This document shows positions 21,415 through 32,769 of a DNA stretch of 64,000 nucleotides, in pieces (the first letter of the stretch is position 1; every line of letters begins with the position of its first letter). The notes under the pieces were generated by a model, which was not told the DNA's origin, searched no databases, and saw nothing but the letters and a program-made list of their open reading frames with translations. The stretch comes from Muscardinus avellanarius (lineage: Eukaryota; Chordata; Mammalia; Rodentia; Gliridae). The stretch spans positions 140,451,441-140,515,440 of the forward strand of contig OY726561.1 in NCBI GenBank assembly GCA_963383645.1. Direction: 5' to 3'. A program made the translations under genes and the position numbers.

Positions 21415-22798
21415 AAGATATTTTAAAAAGCAAGTTTTTTCAAACAGTGTGGAAGAGCCACACTGATATAAAGACACTAAGTGGAAAATAGTGACAAGAG
21501 CAACAATGTTCATCGACAAACGAGGAATGCTGCGGCGCAGTGCCCGGGTGCGATGAGCAAGCACCGCTTCCGTAGTTTTAAAACAGGGACAAAGCAGGAG
21601 CAGCAACCTCCACTAGTTTGCGTCCCCGTTAAACCAAGAAGGGCCGGCTGGTCGGCTTCGCGCTGCATCTATCATCAGAGGGTACGAAGGTGTCGCCCCA
21701 AGGACGAGAAGGCAGGACACAGCAAGGTGAGATGACACTCGACCCCCTCAGGAAGAGGAGGGGAGGACGCAGGCTGCACTTTCCGACTTTTCCATCTCAG
21801 AATCAAGTCAGCCGGAGAAAGACACTGCAAGGTGGTGCCTGAGAAATTCAAGAAAGCTCAACACTGAGCCGTCGCAGAGCCAGAGGCTCCGGCGTGAGGA
21901 AGAGGGGTGAGAAAGCCCTGAGCTCCAGCCCAGGCGGCAGAGGAGGGCAGCACAAAGCCAGGAGGAGGCCATGGACACCCTGGCCGAGCCGCGGTGGGAC
22001 ACGGAGCCGGCAGCGCCCAGGGACTAGCCCACCTCTGTCACTGCGGTGCTGGGCGGCTCACCCTGCAGTGCCCAGGGACTAGCCCACCTCTGTCACTGCG
22101 GTGCTGGGTGGCTTACCCTGCAGCCCACCCAAGAGCTGAGGCGGGAGCCGTCTCGTGGGCATCAGGCCTGAGTCTGCCACTGTGGAAGCCATGGGGACTG
22201 CAGCAAGTATTGCCAAGCTCTCCCTCGGGCACCCACGGCACGGCCCAAGGTCCCTGGCAGAACACCACGAAGGCAGGCACAGAGGGGACTGCGGAGAGAA
22301 GGGAGCACAGCCTGCGAGCTCAGACAACCCTCGGTGGAGAAGGCGCGCCGGTGTGTGATCGCACGTGGGATTAAGCCTCAGAAGGCCAGAGTTGTGAGTG
22401 GGGGCGCAGAGGCCCTGCCTTCCACCTCCGCCCGGGATGGCTGGTCTCCCCGCCCGTAAGTGAGAGCCGGGGGCATCTGGGATCCACGTGCACAGAGGGA
22501 TGGGCATTCACCCAGGCCCAGGCCGAGCACTGCTCTCCAGCCAGGGCCACGTCCGCATGCAGCTCCAAGCCCTCCCGCGCAGACTCCGCTTGCTCGGGGG
22601 CACTTCCCACCTGCACTGGTGGCCGGGGCTGAGAGCTTGGCGACTAGCTGTGTTCGCGGGTTGCTCTAGGCAGGAGTTTGGTGAGCAAGGAGGAAGGGTG
22701 TGTAAGCCCAGGCCTCGCTCAAGAGATGCAGAGCTCAGGGAGAACTACAGACTGGCAAATGCAGTTGTTTTAATCCATTTTGTTTTGTTTTGTTCTGG
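21415..22798. other. GC- and CpG-rich unassigned region
   Basis: Notably GC-rich from about 21,890 to 22,740 with the 55-bp duplication. Several frames are open on both strands, as expected from composition. No protein family, LTR or L1 landmark recognised. Confidence 0.4.
22015..22124 (+). repeat. 55-bp direct tandem duplication
   Basis: gcccagggactagcccacct through gctcaccctgcagt, present twice with only two or three differences. Confidence 0.9.
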
Positions 22799-22994
22799 GG
22801 AGGTGGTACTGGGGATGGAATCCAGAGATATGCTGTCTCTGAGCTACGTCCCCAGCTCTATTTTATTTTTTACTTGGAAACAAGGTCTCAGGAATTTGTG
22901 AAGGGCCTCGCTGATTGCTAAGGCTGGCTGGGAACCGGTGGTCTTGTCTCGCCTCTTAAGCCCTGGACACAGGTATGGACCGCCACGCCCAGGT
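22799..22994 (-). mobile_element. B1-dID SINE, diverged
   Basis: ggtggtactggggatggaat, aaacaaggtctcaggaattt, ending ccgccacgccca. Confidence 0.8.
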
Positions 22995-23330
22995 TTATAG
23001 TCAGCTTTTCCACCACGGTGACCAGGACACCTGACAGGAACAGCTTAGAGGAGGCCAAGGCCATGGGCCAGAGCTCTGAAGGTTCTGCTTGGTCTGCCCC
23101 AGTGAAGCAGCACGGCCGGGGGTGTTAAGATTTTTTTGTTGTTGTTGTTGTTGACTGGTTCATGGACATACCTATTTTTCCTCTTTTTCTTCTTTTAATC
23201 ATTTTTTCATCGCCCTCATTTTAAGTCTGGGGATCTGTGAAGATTGTCGTTGTTGTTACTCTTTCTCTCCTTTCTGCTTCTAATAGATTCTTTTATTCTC
23301 TCTTTTTGCTTTGTTTTTTTGTCTTATATT
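22995..23330. other. T-rich unassigned stretch
   Basis: (ttg)n at 23,140-23,155 and T-rich DNA, possibly old L1 5' sequence. Confidence 0.35.
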
Positions 23331-24193
23331 TTGCTTCTTTATGGAATCTGACCTCTACAATGAAATTACAGAACACTGAAGAAATAAACTGAAGCAGCAG
23401 TAGAAAGCGGAAAGATCTCACTCCCAAGTTCCTTGGTTAGTGGGATGAATAGTCAGCATACCCTCACTACCATAGATTCAGTGGAGTGCCTGCCCAACCC
23501 AGAGACATTCATTCAGTAAGCAAAGAACACAACCCAGAAGTTCGTCATGAAAAAATCAAAGGCCCAGAATAACCAAAGCAATTCTGAACAAAACAGCAGA
23601 GCTGGAGGCATCACAATTCCTGATTTCAAAACACACTAGAGCCATAACAAAAAACAGAGTGACGCTAGCATGAAAACACACAGAGACCAAGGCACCAAGA
23701 CTGAAAACCCAGAGACAAGCCCACGCGCTGCAGCCATCTGATGCCTGGAGGGGCCAAAGAGCTTGGAGAAAAGACAGCTTCTTCGACAGATGGAGCCGGG
23801 GAAAGTGCATATCCACATGCGGAACGGAGGCAGACCCTCACCTCTCACCCACCGCAAAAACCAACAATGAACCAGAGACCCAAACGTAAGGCCCAACGTT
23901 TTGGAACTTCTGGAAAAAATAACGGCTTCTGCACAGGAAGGAAACAACAGAGTGAAGAGAAAGCCTATGGGACTGGAGAAAACCTTTGCCAGTGACTCTT
24001 CTGACAGAGTATTCATGCCTAGAATACACACAGAACTCAACAGGGGTAACAGCAAACAGACAATAGCCTAATCAATAAACGCAAATGGGCAATGGACGGA
24101 ACGGACTAAAACAAGTGCAAACGGCCAAAGGAATATATGAGGAAATGTCCAGCACCTTCAGCAATCAGAGAGGAGCAGAGCAAGCCCACGCTG

Positions 24194-24377
24194 AGCCAGG
24201 AGCGGTGGCGCATGCCTGCCTTCAGTCCCCGTGTCTGGAGGCTGGGACAGAGGATGGCAGGTTTTAGGTCAGTCTTAGCAACTTAGCAAGGCCCTCAGCA
24301 ACTAGTGAAATCCTCGCTGTGGGTGTGTATTTAACTCAGAAGTAAAATGCCCCTGGGTTTAGTCCCCAGTATCACTA
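24194..24377 (+). mobile_element. B1-dID SINE
   Basis: agccaggagcggtggcgcat start; ID end ccctgggtttagtccccagt. Nested in L1. Its tail became the purine repeat that follows. Confidence 0.85.
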
Positions 24378-24542
24378 GAAAGAGAAGAGGAGGAAGAGAA
24401 GGAGGAAAAGAAAGAGGAGGAAGAGGAGGAGGAAGAGGAGGAGGAAGGAGAGGAGGAAGGAGAGGAGGAAGGAGAGGAGGAGGAAGGAGAGGAGGAGGAA
24501 GGAGAGGAGGAGGAAGGAGAGGAGGAGGAAGGAGAGGAGGAG
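24375..24542 (+). repeat. Purine-only (GGA)n / (GGAGGAGGAAGGAGA)n tract
   Basis: About 165 bp of pure G/A on the plus strand, with a 15-bp ggagaggaggaggaa period in the second half. Could form triplex or quadruplex DNA. Confidence 0.93.
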
Positions 24543-25139
24543 CTACGATGACAATGATAACCATGATGACTGCACTGAGATTCCCTCACCCCGGTCAGAA
24601 TGGCTGCCATTAAGAATACAAAGGGGTGTGGGGAAGCAGGAACTGTTAACCAGTGCTGGCGGGTGTGTAAAGTCACTATGGAAGTCAGTGTGGAGTTCCC
24701 AGCTCTTCCGCTCCTGTTTGTAAGCCCAGAGTCTGCATACTGCAGCAATTTGTGCATACCCATGTTGACGGCAGCACAATTCACAATAAGCAAGTCGTGG
24801 GATCAACCTAGGTGCCTTTCAATGAATGAACAGGTCAAGAAAATGGGGCAGATATAGAGATAATGGAGCATTGTCAGCCATAAAGGGGAAATGAATGCTA
24901 TAAGCAAGAAACAGATGAGACGGGGATCACAATGCTGAGCAACGTAACTCACCCAGACAAGTGTCCCACGCTCTCCCTCATCTGCGGGGCACGCAGGATA
25001 AGGATGGCCTGAAGGTAACAGGGAGACCCTGCGTGGAAGGAAGGGGACGGAGGGAGCCGGGCAAGGGGAAAGGTGGATGTGATCAGAGGACGCCGTCTGC
25101 ATGGCAAACACTCTGCTACTCTCTGCAAATAAAATGCAC

Positions 25140-25560
25140 TTATGAAGCATTTTTAGGAAACATAAAGGAGGAAAAAATAAACCATCACCAAGTTGAATAC
25201 AAAGCTGGACACAACAGAAAATAAACACTAATTCTACAGTCATTTTATTTCCTTGAGAATGTTTGCTAATTCTCAATACAGGTCAAAATTTGGGTTTAAT
25301 CCAGACAAAGAACGGCTGCTAAAAGAAAAAAATAACAAAGCTTTGAGCAGCCAGCCACACAGGACTGATAAAATAAAAGAGAAAGCTAAAGGCCTGAAAC
25401 ACATGACCCCCACAGGACATACGCTGACTGTTAAGCTATGCAGGTTCATTATATTAAGCTATACCGAATATTAAGGACACAGACACGCTGAAAGCTATTG
25501 GGGATGCGAATACTTTCTGAAACCTTACAGTGCTTTAGAGACAAAGACCCGCCGAGGGAA
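25140..25560. other. Unassigned intronic stretch
   Basis: Single-copy-looking DNA between an L1 end and an inverted LTR. Confidence 0.4.
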
Positions 25561-25880
25561 GGGGTCTGTGGAGTCAGCTTCTTGTCACTGTGACCAAGTA
25601 GCTGATGGGCGTAATTTAGAGGGAAAAGGGTTTATTAGCGCAGGTATCAGAGGTTAGTCCATGACCAGCCGGCTCCAAGCAGAACCCCTGGTGGCCGGGC
25701 AGAGCGGAGGAAAACCACTCAACTCACAGCAGTGGGAAGCAGAGGAAGGGAGGCGTCAACCGAGCCCCTGGCGCCAGGCTCCAGAGACCCCCAGCCAGCC
25801 CTGCCCGGCCTCTGCACTAGGCCGCGCTGCTGAATGCATGATCTTTGGGGAACATTTTATATCCGGATCATAACAGGACC
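25560..25880 (-). mobile_element. ERVL-MaLR-like solo LTR, inverted
   Basis: Plus strand: cttcttgtcactgtgaccaa, agggaaaagggtttattagc, ggttagtccatgaccag and ttggggaacattttatatcc, the antisense layout of MaLR LTRs. Solo, no coding content. Family is from memory. Confidence 0.5.
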
Positions 25881-26371
25881 GGACTCAAATGCACAACCAG
25901 CCATGTTCTTAATGCATTCGCCAAATTTAGCATATTAACCGCGAACCTCCGAAGGCACAAATGCATCTCCTGTAGAGTTTTAAAGAGACCATAATACGAT
26001 AAAAGACCAGAAATGTCATACCAGAAATAAGAAGCTAGTCTTATAAAACCAACACAAATACGACTCCCGCAACCCCTGACAGGACCAGGATGATCCCTCC
26101 TCCAGTCTTCCAAATACAGGAAAAGATATTCTCTCAGGTGAACGATTACACCTAGAACCTCTACTGCTCTTCTACAGACAATACCCAGCCTGGAAAAAAC
26201 TACATCTGCCAGGGGACAGGAAATACGTATAATAAGGAGAAGAAAATCAGGCAATAAAAGGCGATTTGAGGATTATCCAAAGTTTTTTTTAAGTATAATT
26301 AGTAGATTAAAATTAAACTAAGAAAAAAATAAAAAAAGTAGAAATGCGTTGCAGAATTTTTTAAAAAAAAA
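25881..26371. other. Unassigned intronic stretch
   Basis: No repeat landmarks; a 128-codon minus frame (25,868-26,254) has no recognisable domain. Confidence 0.4.
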
Positions 26372-26382
26372 GATTTAATCTA

Positions 26383-26571
26383 GTGAGGCGTGGCAGTGCA
26401 TGCTTGTGATCCCAGCACTCGGGAAGCTGAGACCGGAGGATGGCGGTTCAGTCAGCCTCAGGTACTTAGTGAGGCCCTGTTTCAAAATAAAGAATAAATA
26501 ATAGGGCTGGGGGTATATCTTGAAGATAGAATGCCCCTGGGTTTAATCCCCAGTTCTGAAAAATAAAAAAG
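26383..26571 (+). mobile_element. B1-dID SINE with 11-bp target duplication
   Basis: gaggcgtggcagtgcatgct start; ID half gggggtatatcttgaagata. Flanked by gatttaatcta at 26,372-26,382 and 26,572-26,582. Confidence 0.88.
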
Positions 26572-26601
26572 GATTTAATCTATAAAAAAAAGTTGGGTGG
26601 T

Positions 26602-26840
26602 GCCAGGCGTGGTGGTGCACACCTGTAATCCCTGCACTTGGGAGGCTGAGACAGGAGGATCGCACAGGTTCGAAGCCAGCCTCAGCTACTTAGCGAGGCT
26701 CTCAGTAACTAAGTGAGACCCTGTTTCCAAATAAAGTATAAAATAGGACTGGGAATATAGCCCAGAGGTAGAAAAGCCCCTGGGTTTCAACCCCATGTAC
26801 CACCAAAAAAATAAAAATAAAAATAAATAAAAATAAAAAG
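26602..26840 (+). mobile_element. B1-dID SINE, long-linker subtype
   Basis: gccaggcgtggtggtgcaca start; gcgaggctctcagtaactaa linker; (aaaat)n tail to 26,840. Confidence 0.88.
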
Positions 26841-26841
26841 G

Positions 26842-27065
26842 AGCCGGGCATAGTGGCGCACACTTGTAATCCTAGCATTCGGGATGCTGAAACGGGAGGA
26901 TCGCAGTTCACAGACAGCCTCAGCTACTTAGGCACTCCACAACTCGGTGAGACCCTGTTTCAAAATAAAGAATAAAAAAAATGAGCAGGGGGTGTAGCTC
27001 GGAGGTCAAATACCTCTAGGTTCCATCCCCAGACCCGCCAAAAATAAATAAATAAGTAATAAATA
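26842..27065 (+). mobile_element. B1-dID SINE
   Basis: agccgggcatagtggcgcac start, directly after the previous copy's tail; (aaat)n tail. Part of a same-strand run from 26,383. Confidence 0.88.
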
Positions 27066-27115
27066 GAACTGGGGGATTAGCTCAAAAGTAAGAATTCCCC
27101 TGAATTCAGTGTAGG
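27066..27115 (+). mobile_element. ID half only, SINE remnant
   Basis: aactgggggattagctcaaa and cccctgaattcag. A fragment joined to the preceding tail. Confidence 0.6.
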
Positions 27116-27149
27116 TGGACACTCTAATTATTAAAACCTTAGTAACTGA

Positions 27150-27151
<2 letters not shown>

Positions 27152-27199
<48 letters not shown>
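27152..27199 (+). repeat. (TG)n microsatellite
   Basis: About 23 uninterrupted TG units, adjoining the tail side of an inverted SINE. Confidence 0.95.
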
Positions 27200-27202
<3 letters not shown>

Positions 27203-27372
27203 ACTGGGCATTCAGCCAAAGAGCATTCTCCCTGTGAGGCACACTCCCAGCCTATTTTACTTTTTGCATGACCAGAGCCTCCTTAGGTCCGAGAGACTCA
27301 CTCCATGGTCAGGCTGGCCGCAATCCTTCGCCCGCCCGTGCCGGCCTCCACGTACGCGGCATCTGGCTTCAG
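27200..27372 (-). mobile_element. B1-dID SINE, degenerate
   Basis: ttactgggcattcagccaaa, gtgaggcacactcccagcct and tccatggtcaggctggccgc. Order and landmarks persist but divergence is high. Confidence 0.6.
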
Positions 27373-27825
27373 CGGCTCTTAAGCAACAGACTGAACACAG
27401 AAGGACAGATGTGTGAGCCTGGAGACAGACCGGTAGAAAACAGCTAAACTGAGACAAAGAGAGCAGATGAGTGTGTAAGGACAGGAAAGAGGAAAAGGGA
27501 GAAAAGCAGGAATACCGGCAAAAATGGGACCTAACATTTTTCTTAAACTGACTGAACACCTTAAGCCACAAATGTGGCATATTTGAAAGAAAACTGAAGC
27601 TAGAGAAGACAGCACAGGGAATCCAATATGTGCAAAACCGGAGTTCCCAAAGAAACGCAACACAAACATCCAGTGCACGACTGGAACTAAACACAGACAA
27701 CCCAGGGAGGTTTCCTGGGAGGGGCGGAAAAGACCAAGGTTCACTTTGTGTCAAGAAACAGAGATAGACTGTTCAATATAAGACATAACTAGAAAAATCA
27801 CTCGACTTTAAAAAATGAAAAAAAG
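27373..27825. other. Unassigned stretch, possibly old L1 ORF1-type
   Basis: Contains cttaaactgactgaacacct and a gaaaactgaagct run that could be a degraded L1/HAL1 coding remnant. Not certain. Confidence 0.35.
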
Positions 27826-27957
27826 GAGCTGGGTGTGGTGGTGCCCGCGTGTAATCTCAGCACGTGAAGGGCTGAGAGGAGGGTCCCGGGTTCTCGGCCA
27901 GCCTCGACAACTCGGGAGACTGCAGCGACCATCGCGACCGTCTAAACCAGAGGGGAT
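27826..27957 (+). mobile_element. B1-dID SINE, B1 half only
   Basis: gagctgggtgtggtggtgcc and ctcggccagcctcgacaact. No ID half follows. Confidence 0.7.
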
Positions 27958-28027
27958 GAAGATGGCGTTCAAATCATGCTAACCTCAGATTTCTTCACAG
28001 CAAGTTTCAACACTTGACAGTAAATAA

Positions 28028-28230
28028 TTTTTTTTTTTTTTTTTTTGGTGGTACTGGGGTTCCTGGAAGCCCTTCTACCTCCGGGCTACACTCCCAGACC
28101 TATTTTTTACATTTTTATTTGGAAACAGGGTCTCCTAAGCCAGCGCGCGTGGCTGGCTTCGAACCTGCGCGATCCTCCTGTCTCTGCCTCCCAAGCGCGG
28201 GGATGACAAGCGTGAGCCACCACGCCCGGC
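28028..28230 (-). mobile_element. B1-dID SINE with 8-bp target duplication
   Basis: T19 tail, ggtggtactggggttcctgg, ending ccaccacgcccggc. Flanked by gtaaataa at 28,020-28,027 and 28,231-28,238. Confidence 0.92.
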
Positions 28231-28238
28231 GTAAATAA

Positions 28239-28720
28239 ATATTTTAATGATAAAAAAGAAAGTATAAGCAAAGAATGTTCTACCAGCCAAAATGTCTTTA
28301 AAGTATAAAAGCTATAGTCATGAACGCCCAAAAGGCCAGGCGATGGCGAATTCACGACCCTTTCTTTTGTACTTTAATTTATTGGTGCATTATAATCATA
28401 CATACATCTTTGTCTTTCCTTAAGCTAACACACAATAAAGATTTTAGGAAACTTAACAAAAAACTAGAAAGAAAAGAGAGAGGAAGATTAAATTCACTGA
28501 TGGCCTCATCGGTAATCATGGAATTCAAAGTATATTACTTGTATTTTAAATAAAGTAAAAAATTTTAACACTACAAAGATAAACACTGAGAAGAGACCTT
28601 TTTTTTTTTTTTTACTAAATTAGGCATGTGTAGAGAGGAAAATATAATCACTACTCTACAGGTTTTACATTCTCAGTATAGCCCTCCCCAATTCTAGGAT
28701 TACATCGAGAAAAATAAAAG
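28239..28720. other. Unassigned A/T-rich stretch
   Basis: Holds a short inverted L1 3' tip (28,370-28,420) and a T16 run (28,599-28,614). Nothing else recognised. Confidence 0.4.
28370..28420 (-). mobile_element. L1 3' tip, inverted
   Basis: aatttattggtgcattataa is the reverse complement of the shared L1 3' end. Only about 50 bp are recognisable. Confidence 0.5.
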
Positions 28721-29170
28721 TATTTTTTAGAATTTATTTCAACAAAAATACGGTGATAACAAAAATTCCATTCAACAAAGCTACCCCCAAAAAAGATTAA
28801 TGTCTAGGAACAAACTTAAGAAACCTACTTAAAAAAAAAAAAAAAGGCATGGCGGTTCTCACCTGTAATCCCAGTATTTGTGAGGCAAAGACAAGAGAAT
28901 CACAGGTTCGAGGCCAGCCTCAGCAACTTAGTGAACCCTTCAGCAATTCAGCAAGACTGTTTCAAAATACAATAGGGCTGGGTGTCGACTGGAGAGATAA
29001 TGCCCCTGGGTTCAATCCCTAGTGCCAAAAAAAAAAAGCATTAATCCCTCACTAAACAATCAAAGTATATACCCAGGGATCTAATGCGCCTGGCATGTGA
29101 CTCAATCCTACAGATATACTTTATTTATATTAACAAAGAATTCAAACAACTCATCTATCTACTTATAAAG
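28720..29170 (+). mobile_element. L1 ORF2 fragment with nested SINE
   Basis: caaaaattccattcaacaaa and tgtctaggaacaaacttaag, then caaagtatatacccaggga after the SINE at 28,846-29,037, all L1 ORF2/3' words. Degenerate. Confidence 0.6.
28846..29037 (+). mobile_element. B1-dID SINE
   Basis: ggcatggcggttctcacctg start; gttcgaggccagcctcagca; A11 tail. Nested in L1. Confidence 0.82.
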
Positions 29171-29700
29171 AACTGCTTAAACAGATGTTAGCAATAAGAA
29201 AGCTCTCTGTGAAATGACCTCCAAAACCAATTATTAAGTCATGGGGAGACATTTGCTGCACAGTACTCAGGTGTCTTAAAGCTCCAGAGTTCTGATCAGA
29301 GAGCACCCGCCTCGGAGCTCCCATCGAGAGCGCTGGTCAGCTCCGCCTGGGAGCACGTGAGCTCATCTGTCCAGACAAATCTCTACCGGAACCTCCCCGT
29401 CCACACCGCCCTGTGCCGGTCATCGGGAAGCGAAGGCCCGTTCGGCCAGTCTGCCTCCAGGCTCCTGGGGCTGGGAGCCGGGCAGCAACACCAAAGGGAA
29501 AGAGAGTAATCATCCCTGGCCTCGCTGCCTCTGCGGAGGGCAGAGCCGAGAAGAAATGGAAATACGGTCTGACACAGCAGAGAGTACCCACGCTGTCCAC
29601 GTTCAGCCACCTCAGCAGAGGAAGTCATTTTCTATTCAGATTCTTTTTATTGTTCTTCTTGCATTTGCTGGTTGGTCAGTGTGTGTGTATGTCTTTTATA
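29171..29700. other. GC-rich then T-rich stretch before the old L1
   Basis: CpG-rich at 29,290-29,560, then T-rich. It could be the 5' leader of the L1 that follows. It lacks an ATG context resembling DOCK3 exon 1. Confidence 0.35.
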
Positions 29701-30021
29701 TTTCATTTTTATTTTTCTCTTTATTACCTTTAGTTATTTTGCTTTATTTTGACAGTAGTAGTTAGTAGTTTTCTGGCTTATTTTGTTTGTTTTTGTTTTG
29801 GCTTCTGTTTCTCTTCTACATCTAGTGGCCAAATTATCTTGCCATTTTCTCCTGTTGCCCTTTATTTTTACCTTTTACATCAACTTCCCCCTCCTTTACT
29901 ACTCTAATGGCTACCCCTCTCCTTTCTCTACTTACACCCTTTGAAATTCTAACCTTTGTCTTGCTTTCCCACACCACTTCCTTCTCTCTTGGTGAACTTG
30001 TGTTTTGGTTTGGTTTGGTTT

Positions 30022-30223
30022 TGCAACACTGGGGATGGAACCCAGAGGCACTGTACCTCCGAGCTACACCCACAGTCCTACTTTTTAGTCTTTTTAGTTT
30101 TGAAACAGGGTCTCACTGAGTTGCAGAGGGCCTCGCTAAACAGCTGAAGCTGTCCGCGAACTGCGATCCTCCGGTCTCCACCTCCCAAATGCTGGGATGA
30201 CAAGGGTGCGCCACCACGTCGGC
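30022..30223 (-). mobile_element. B1-dID SINE
   Basis: aacactggggatggaaccca, gtacctccgagctacaccca, ending ccaccacgtcggc. In the presumed leader of the old L1. Confidence 0.88.
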
Positions 30224-30605
30224 TGGGACTGTGTTTTCACCATCCTTAAGAAGAACTTAATTTATATAAATCTGACTCCACCGTTCTAGTCCTTAAGAGT
30301 TATCAGTGCTGTGGCTGTGGCAGTTGGCACAGTTCAGCGTAACACTACGTCTAGAGTTCAGGGCTCTTTGTTACGAGGCTAGACGTTTCTGAGAGGGGAA
30401 GTATGGATGCTGGACATGTCACAGTGGGCCTGAGATGGGGCCAGGTGGTAGTTATTTTAATACTGATTACTGTTTGCCACAATTGTTGCTATTGTTTTCC
30501 CCTTATTGAAAGGTGCCAAGAATCTAGTGTGACAATAAAAGTTCTCGGCTAGATGACCTACTGCGATGCTACACCTCAGTCCCACCCAAGACACAGTACA
30601 CCTGG

Positions 30606-30607
<2 letters not shown>

Positions 30608-30651
<44 letters not shown>
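30608..30651 (+). repeat. (CT)n microsatellite
   Basis: About 22 CT units on the tail side of the next inverted SINE. Confidence 0.95.
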
Positions 30652-30653
<2 letters not shown>

Positions 30654-30855
30654 GTACCAGGGATGGAACCCAAGGGCATTGTATCTCCGAGCTACACCTC
30701 CAGCCCTATTTTTTAGTTTTTGTGTTTTTTTTTAGCAGGGTCTCACTGAGTTGCAGAGAGCTTCACTAAGTAGCTGGGGCTGTCCATGAACCGCGATCCT
30801 CCTGTCTCCACCTCCCAAATGCTGGGATTACAAGCCTGCGCCACCGCGTCCGGCC
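30652..30855 (-). mobile_element. B1-dID SINE
   Basis: gcagtaccagggatggaacc, then gtatctccgagctacacctc, ending ccaccgcgtccggc. Confidence 0.9.
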
Positions 30856-32518
30856 CTTGCTACACTCTTAATCCCCAAAGAACTGTAATACAAGCCCCAC
30901 TTGTTAATACAGTCAACATGTCACAACAACCTGATATCTCAGAATACTTTTCCAAGAGTGGGCTATGCCCTAAAAGATACCCACATAAAAGTAGAAGAGA
31001 AAGCCACCCAAACACAGACACAAACCTCAATACAGGGAAACAGTATAAAAACAGAGTAGCAGGATGCTGCCTAAAGTCTGTCACTCATAAGATGCTGAAA
31101 TGGAAGAGATTAGATGAAAATTCAAAATTAGGATTACAATAACATCAGTGAATTTCAAGAGAACACAGAAAAACAATATAACTAGAGGCATCAGTACAAT
31201 ATATGAGAAATTCAATAAATAAAGATGTTGGGAAATAAGTACAAATCTTAAAAAGCAAAGATTTGTGCTTAACTCTTTTCCAATATTTGCATTTGTATAT
31301 CATGTGGAAGACAATCTCAGAGCTAGAAAGCAGCCTTGAATACTGACTATTCGGAAAGTATTAAAGAAAAGAAAAGTAACCATGATAAGAATATACAAGA
31401 TCTCCGGGATTGCACTTAAGAGACGAAATTTAAGAATTGCTTGAATTGAAAAGGAATTTGTGATGCCAACCAATGGCAAAGACAACCATCCCAGAAAAAT
31501 AATAACAGAAAAATTTCCAAACCTTGGGAATGAACTCCACATCCACATACCAGGGACATTCATAACCCCAAGGACAGGAAGAACCTCTCCACGCCACGTG
31601 TCGTTTCAACGCCTGACACAGAAAACAAGGTTAGAATTCTAAACTTCTCAGGAGGAAAAAAAATGTCAGGTCACATTTAAGATAAGACTGCAAAAATTAC
31701 TTTAGATTTCTCAGAGAAAACAGTAAAATCTAAAAGGGCTCAGAAAAGAGTAACTGCCAGCCAAGACTGTTATATCCAGCAAAGCTATCCTTCAGAATAA
31801 AGCAGGAATAAAAAGCTCCCAAGATAAGCAGAAACTCAAAGGAATCATGACTATTAAAACCTGGCACTACAGAAAACGCTTAAAGCTAAACACAAAAGAA
31901 ATTAAAAAAAAACAAAAAAAAAACAAGAGCTTGCAAATGGATGGCGCTCCTTAGATGATTAGCTCAGAAAATGAGACACAGGACTGGTTTACACATTAGA
32001 AACACCCAAAAGTGGCAGGAATAAACAAACATCGCTCTGTAATAACACGGAACACAAACAGTCTCCATCCTCCAATTAAAAGACAAAGACTGACAGAGTG
32101 AATGCTTCTTAAAAAGACCCAGCAATATGTTGTTTGCAAGAAACTCGCCTTGTAAACATGGTAATGGGCTGAAAGCGAAAGGACAGGAAGCGACTCCGTG
32201 CAAATGGAGCTCAGTTACCGAGTAGGACCTACTCGCACATCGACCTGCCCATAAAGCTGACATGGAGCCAAAATTGCCAGGAGAGAGAAAGAAGGCCACT
32301 TCAGAGCGATACAAGAACCAATCCAACGAGGTATAAGCAGAATGAATATTTATGCCCCAAACATCGGTGCACCTACATACACAAATGACTCAACACTTCC
32401 AAAGCTCAGACAGCTTTAGAATAATACCAGGCAATTTCAGCACACCTCTCTCCCAAGTACACGGATTCATCCACACACAGACTCAGAGAATCTCCAGATC
32501 TAGAAAATACCGCAAATA

Positions 32519-32547
32519 CCTAACCCTAACCCTAACCCTAACCTAAC
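32519..32547 (-). repeat. Interstitial telomeric repeat, about 4.5 units of TTAGGG (CCCTAA on plus)
   Basis: Plus strand reads acctaaccctaaccctaa then ccctaacctaacag, the vertebrate telomere hexamer in near-perfect tandem. It interrupts an old L1 ORF2: gatctagaaaatac lies before it and acctacagaatatttcatcc after it, where ordinary L1 has a short non-telomeric stretch. Such tracts are usually ascribed to telomerase-mediated break repair. Confidence 0.9.
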
Positions 32548-32769
32548 AGACCAGACACCTACAGAATATTTCATCCAAGAAGAGCCAAGTCCTCCTTCTC
32601 AGCTGCTTTTGGAACACTCTCCAAAATGCAAAATATTTTAGAAAACACACCAAGTATTAGCAAATAAAAAAATATTGATATAATTTTCTGCATCTTATCA
32701 AATCATAATGGAATGAAATTAGAAATCAACAGAAAGAAAAAACATATATTATGGTTAGACATAAAATAT

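Larger units (their letters stand above)
23330..25135 (+). mobile_element. L1 ORF2 (C-terminal half) and 3' UTR, degenerate
   Basis: tgaaattacagaacactgaa, caacagcagagctggaggca and aggaaatgtccagcacc, then ggcagcacaattcacaataa mark successive parts of ORF2. It is split by the SINE at 24,194-24,377 and the purine repeat that follows. Many A/T positions of the L1 consensus are G/C here. Confidence 0.85.

Noticed and set aside
22079..22507. 142-codon minus-strand frame
   Set aside because: Crosses the 55-bp duplication in CpG-rich DNA. No homology recognised, and plus-strand frames overlap it.
24331..24793. Poly-Ser, poly-Pro or Arg/Gly-rich frames
   Set aside because: Translations of the purine microsatellite.
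29290..29600. DOCK3 exon 1 (GC-rich, minus-strand ATG frame)
   Set aside because: The frame lacks the short Trp-Thr-Pro/acidic start expected before the exon 2 SH3 segment, and no phase-1 donor follows it.
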